Shown piece by piece: positions 13,340 through 14,883 of a stretch of DNA of 14,883 nucleotides. Origin of the DNA: JBEIVB01 sp040374085. GTDB taxonomy: Bacteria > Bacteroidota > Bacteroidia > UBA4408. A program made the position numbers and the translations under genes. Within the stretch, counting starts at the first letter, position 1; each line of letters begins with the position of its first letter. The notes beneath the pieces are model-generated. The model saw only the letters and a list, made by a program, of their open reading frames with translations. It was not told where the DNA came from and ran no database searches. The stretch is from positions 1 through 14,883 of the forward strand of contig JBEIVB010000064.1 in the NCBI GenBank assembly GCA_040374085.1, given 5' to 3'.

Positions 13340-14883
13340 TTAGGGCGCAGTAACCACCAGTTTTTCTTTTACGGTGCCTTTAGAGCCCATAAGCGTAAGC
13401 TGATAAATACCCGGAGCGATGCCCGATAAAGGGAGTTCGAAACGCTGCTGTATGCCACCCGCTGCCACCACGCTGTTTTCCCAAACGGATTTTCCTTCGA
13501 TGTTGGTTAACACCATCTGCAGCCGCTCGTTTTTGGGTGCGGTGTAATACAGGGTGGTAAATTGTTCAGCCGGGTTGGGCGCTACAATCACCTGATAAGG
13601 AGCCGAGGCAGGGTTTAAGCCTACGTCGTTGCACGGAGCCGACGCCCCGGTGATGTAGGTCATGGTGCTGAAGTCTATGTAGCACACGTACTCCGGATGA
13701 TCGATGAAGGGGTCGCGGTTGCCCTGCAAGCTGTCGAGGTAATCGTTTCGCGCAATTTCCCAGCTGCTCGGCGGATCCTGGAAGTGCCATGTTTGAGGAT
13801 GTTTTGGTTTTGCACCACAACGGTGGTAGGGTTGGTGCCCGGAGGCAGTTTCCAGGTGTTGTTGTTAACGCTGTTGTAGGCAATGCACATGTAGAAGAGG
13901 GCACGGGCTGCATCGCCTTTGTGCTGGTCGCGCGGCTCAAATACCGTAACGTTGTTGGCGTCTTTGCCCAAGATGGCATCCATGAACTGAGAGGTTACGG
14001 TGGCCGCTTCGCCCAAAGGGTTGTTGCTGCGGGCTTCGTTAACCTGGGTAAACTTAGCCGGAAAGAGGTGGTGCTGATCGCTGTACTCGGGCTTTTCGGT
14101 AGTGGTAGCGCCTCCGTCTGCAGGGTAACTGGGCATCCAAGAATGGCAATAGGTGTGCTCGCGGCTGAAACCGGTATCTGCAATGCTGAAAGTAAAAGGC
14201 CCACGGTAAGCACGGGTGTATCCCGAATAAATGCAGGTTATGGCACGGCGACCTCCGGAGGTATCGCGCGACTCAAATTTCTCGCCAATGGTAGAGGCGT
14301 AGGAGCTGTAGAAAATGGAGGTGTGCGGATTCACCAAGGTATGCAAATCGTTGATGAAACTGGTGGCAGAAGGATTGATTCCATTGTATTCTCCGGATGG
14401 AATCATGTTGGGAAGGGTGGTAACGTTTCCGGCCAAAGGTGCATCGATTTTGTAGTTGCGAAATTGGCCCGGACCGTTGTAGCTGTAGGCTTTGAAGTGG
14501 TAGGTGGTGTTGGCAACGATGCCAATGGGATTGAACTCGGTTGCATTGCCGGAAAAAACAACTTTAAAGTTGCCTACGGTATCGCCACGTTGATAAACCT
14601 TTCCATCGGTGGGGGTCACGTTGGGCACCTGCCCATTGCCCCGCACCACCAGCACGCCACCAAATGCATCGGTTGCAGGTGTAGGTGGAGCCAAGGTGCC
14701 TTTGAAGCGGTATGACTTTACATCTGTAAAATTCAACCCGGTAGGCTGTGCAACGGGCTCGCTGGCCAGTGTCCCGCCTACGCCGTACAGATTAACGGTA
14801 AACACCGGAAAGTTGGGGTCGTTGGTGGGTATGCTCAGAGCTGCGTTGCGGGTGCCGGCCTGAGCTGGAGTAAAGGTGATGGA
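13340..14883 (-). CDS. Secreted endonuclease I-family nuclease with T9SS sorting domain (5' end cut, frameshifted)
   Basis: The gene enters from the right edge without its start. First comes an immunoglobulin-like end (TFTP..GTRNA..SIPTNDPN..VFTVNLYGVGG, about 14883-14770), like the choice-of-anchor D repeats. A second beta-rich segment follows to about 14400. The endonuclease I domain then starts at EYNGINPSA (about 14390), with FSREHTYCHSW (14169-14137) and SDQHHLFPAKFTQVNEARSN (about 14082-14023), the catalytic histidines and metal-binding region of the family. The C-terminus (about 13600-13343) has APNPAEQF, G-IYQLTL and KEKLVV, a type IX secretion sorting domain. Near 13790-13794 the frame breaks: reading continues as WHFQDPPSSWEIARNDYLDS and GNRDPFIDHPEYV one frame over. 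One missing A in an AAA run (AAA-CA-TGG instead of AAA-ACA-TGG) explains it, either a real mutation or a sequencing error. Likely role: extracellular nucleic-acid degradation. Confidence 0.88.

Noticed and set aside
13789..14715. Plus-strand frame of 308 codons opposite the nuclease gene
   Set aside because: The minus-strand frame carries endonuclease I motifs; the opposite frame is low in complexity with many G and V and no motif.

Overview
The window looks like chromosomal DNA of a member of the Bacteroidota, most likely a Flavobacteriales-type gliding lineage. Four things point there: the ssb-gldE-gldD block (GldD and GldE are gliding-motility proteins of this phylum), a secreted nuclease ending in a type IX secretion C-terminal sorting domain, promoters that fit the phylum's TTG / TAnnTTTG pattern, and start codons without Shine-Dalgarno sequences. 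No tRNA, rRNA, CRISPR array or complete mobile element was seen.

Layout. Left edge (1-3221): recQ, truncated by the window edge, and ahcY (S-adenosylhomocysteine hydrolase), both on the minus strand and separated by a UUCG-loop terminator. ahcY is divergent from a plus-strand gene for a CstB-like persulfide dioxygenase with a pseudorhodanese and a rhodanese domain (3222-4613). Facing that gene is a minus-strand block: ssb, then gldE and gldD joined in one reading frame (4610-6965). Next come about 840 bases without a convincing gene (7077-7914). They hold a strikingly C-rich, G-poor segment, a possible gene remnant, a 15-base palindrome and a structured leader for nrdA. The class I ribonucleotide reductase large subunit, nrdA, follows (7915-10371, plus) and ends in a strong bidirectional terminator.

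Right part (10445-14883), all on the minus strand: an overlapping three-gene operon of an omega-amidase-like nitrilase, a TatD-family hydrolase and TcdA (ct6A tRNA dehydratase); a small lipoprotein resembling DUF6265; and a large secreted endonuclease I-family protein that runs off the right edge and carries an apparent frameshift.

Most genes are housekeeping: DNA repair and replication (recQ, ssb, nrdA), methyl-cycle and sulfur metabolism (ahcY, persulfide dioxygenase), and tRNA modification or metabolite repair (tcdA, nitrilase). The least ordinary points are the in-frame GldE-GldD fusion, the composition and structure of the region before nrdA, and the broken nuclease frame. I do not see a clearly new multi-gene system here.
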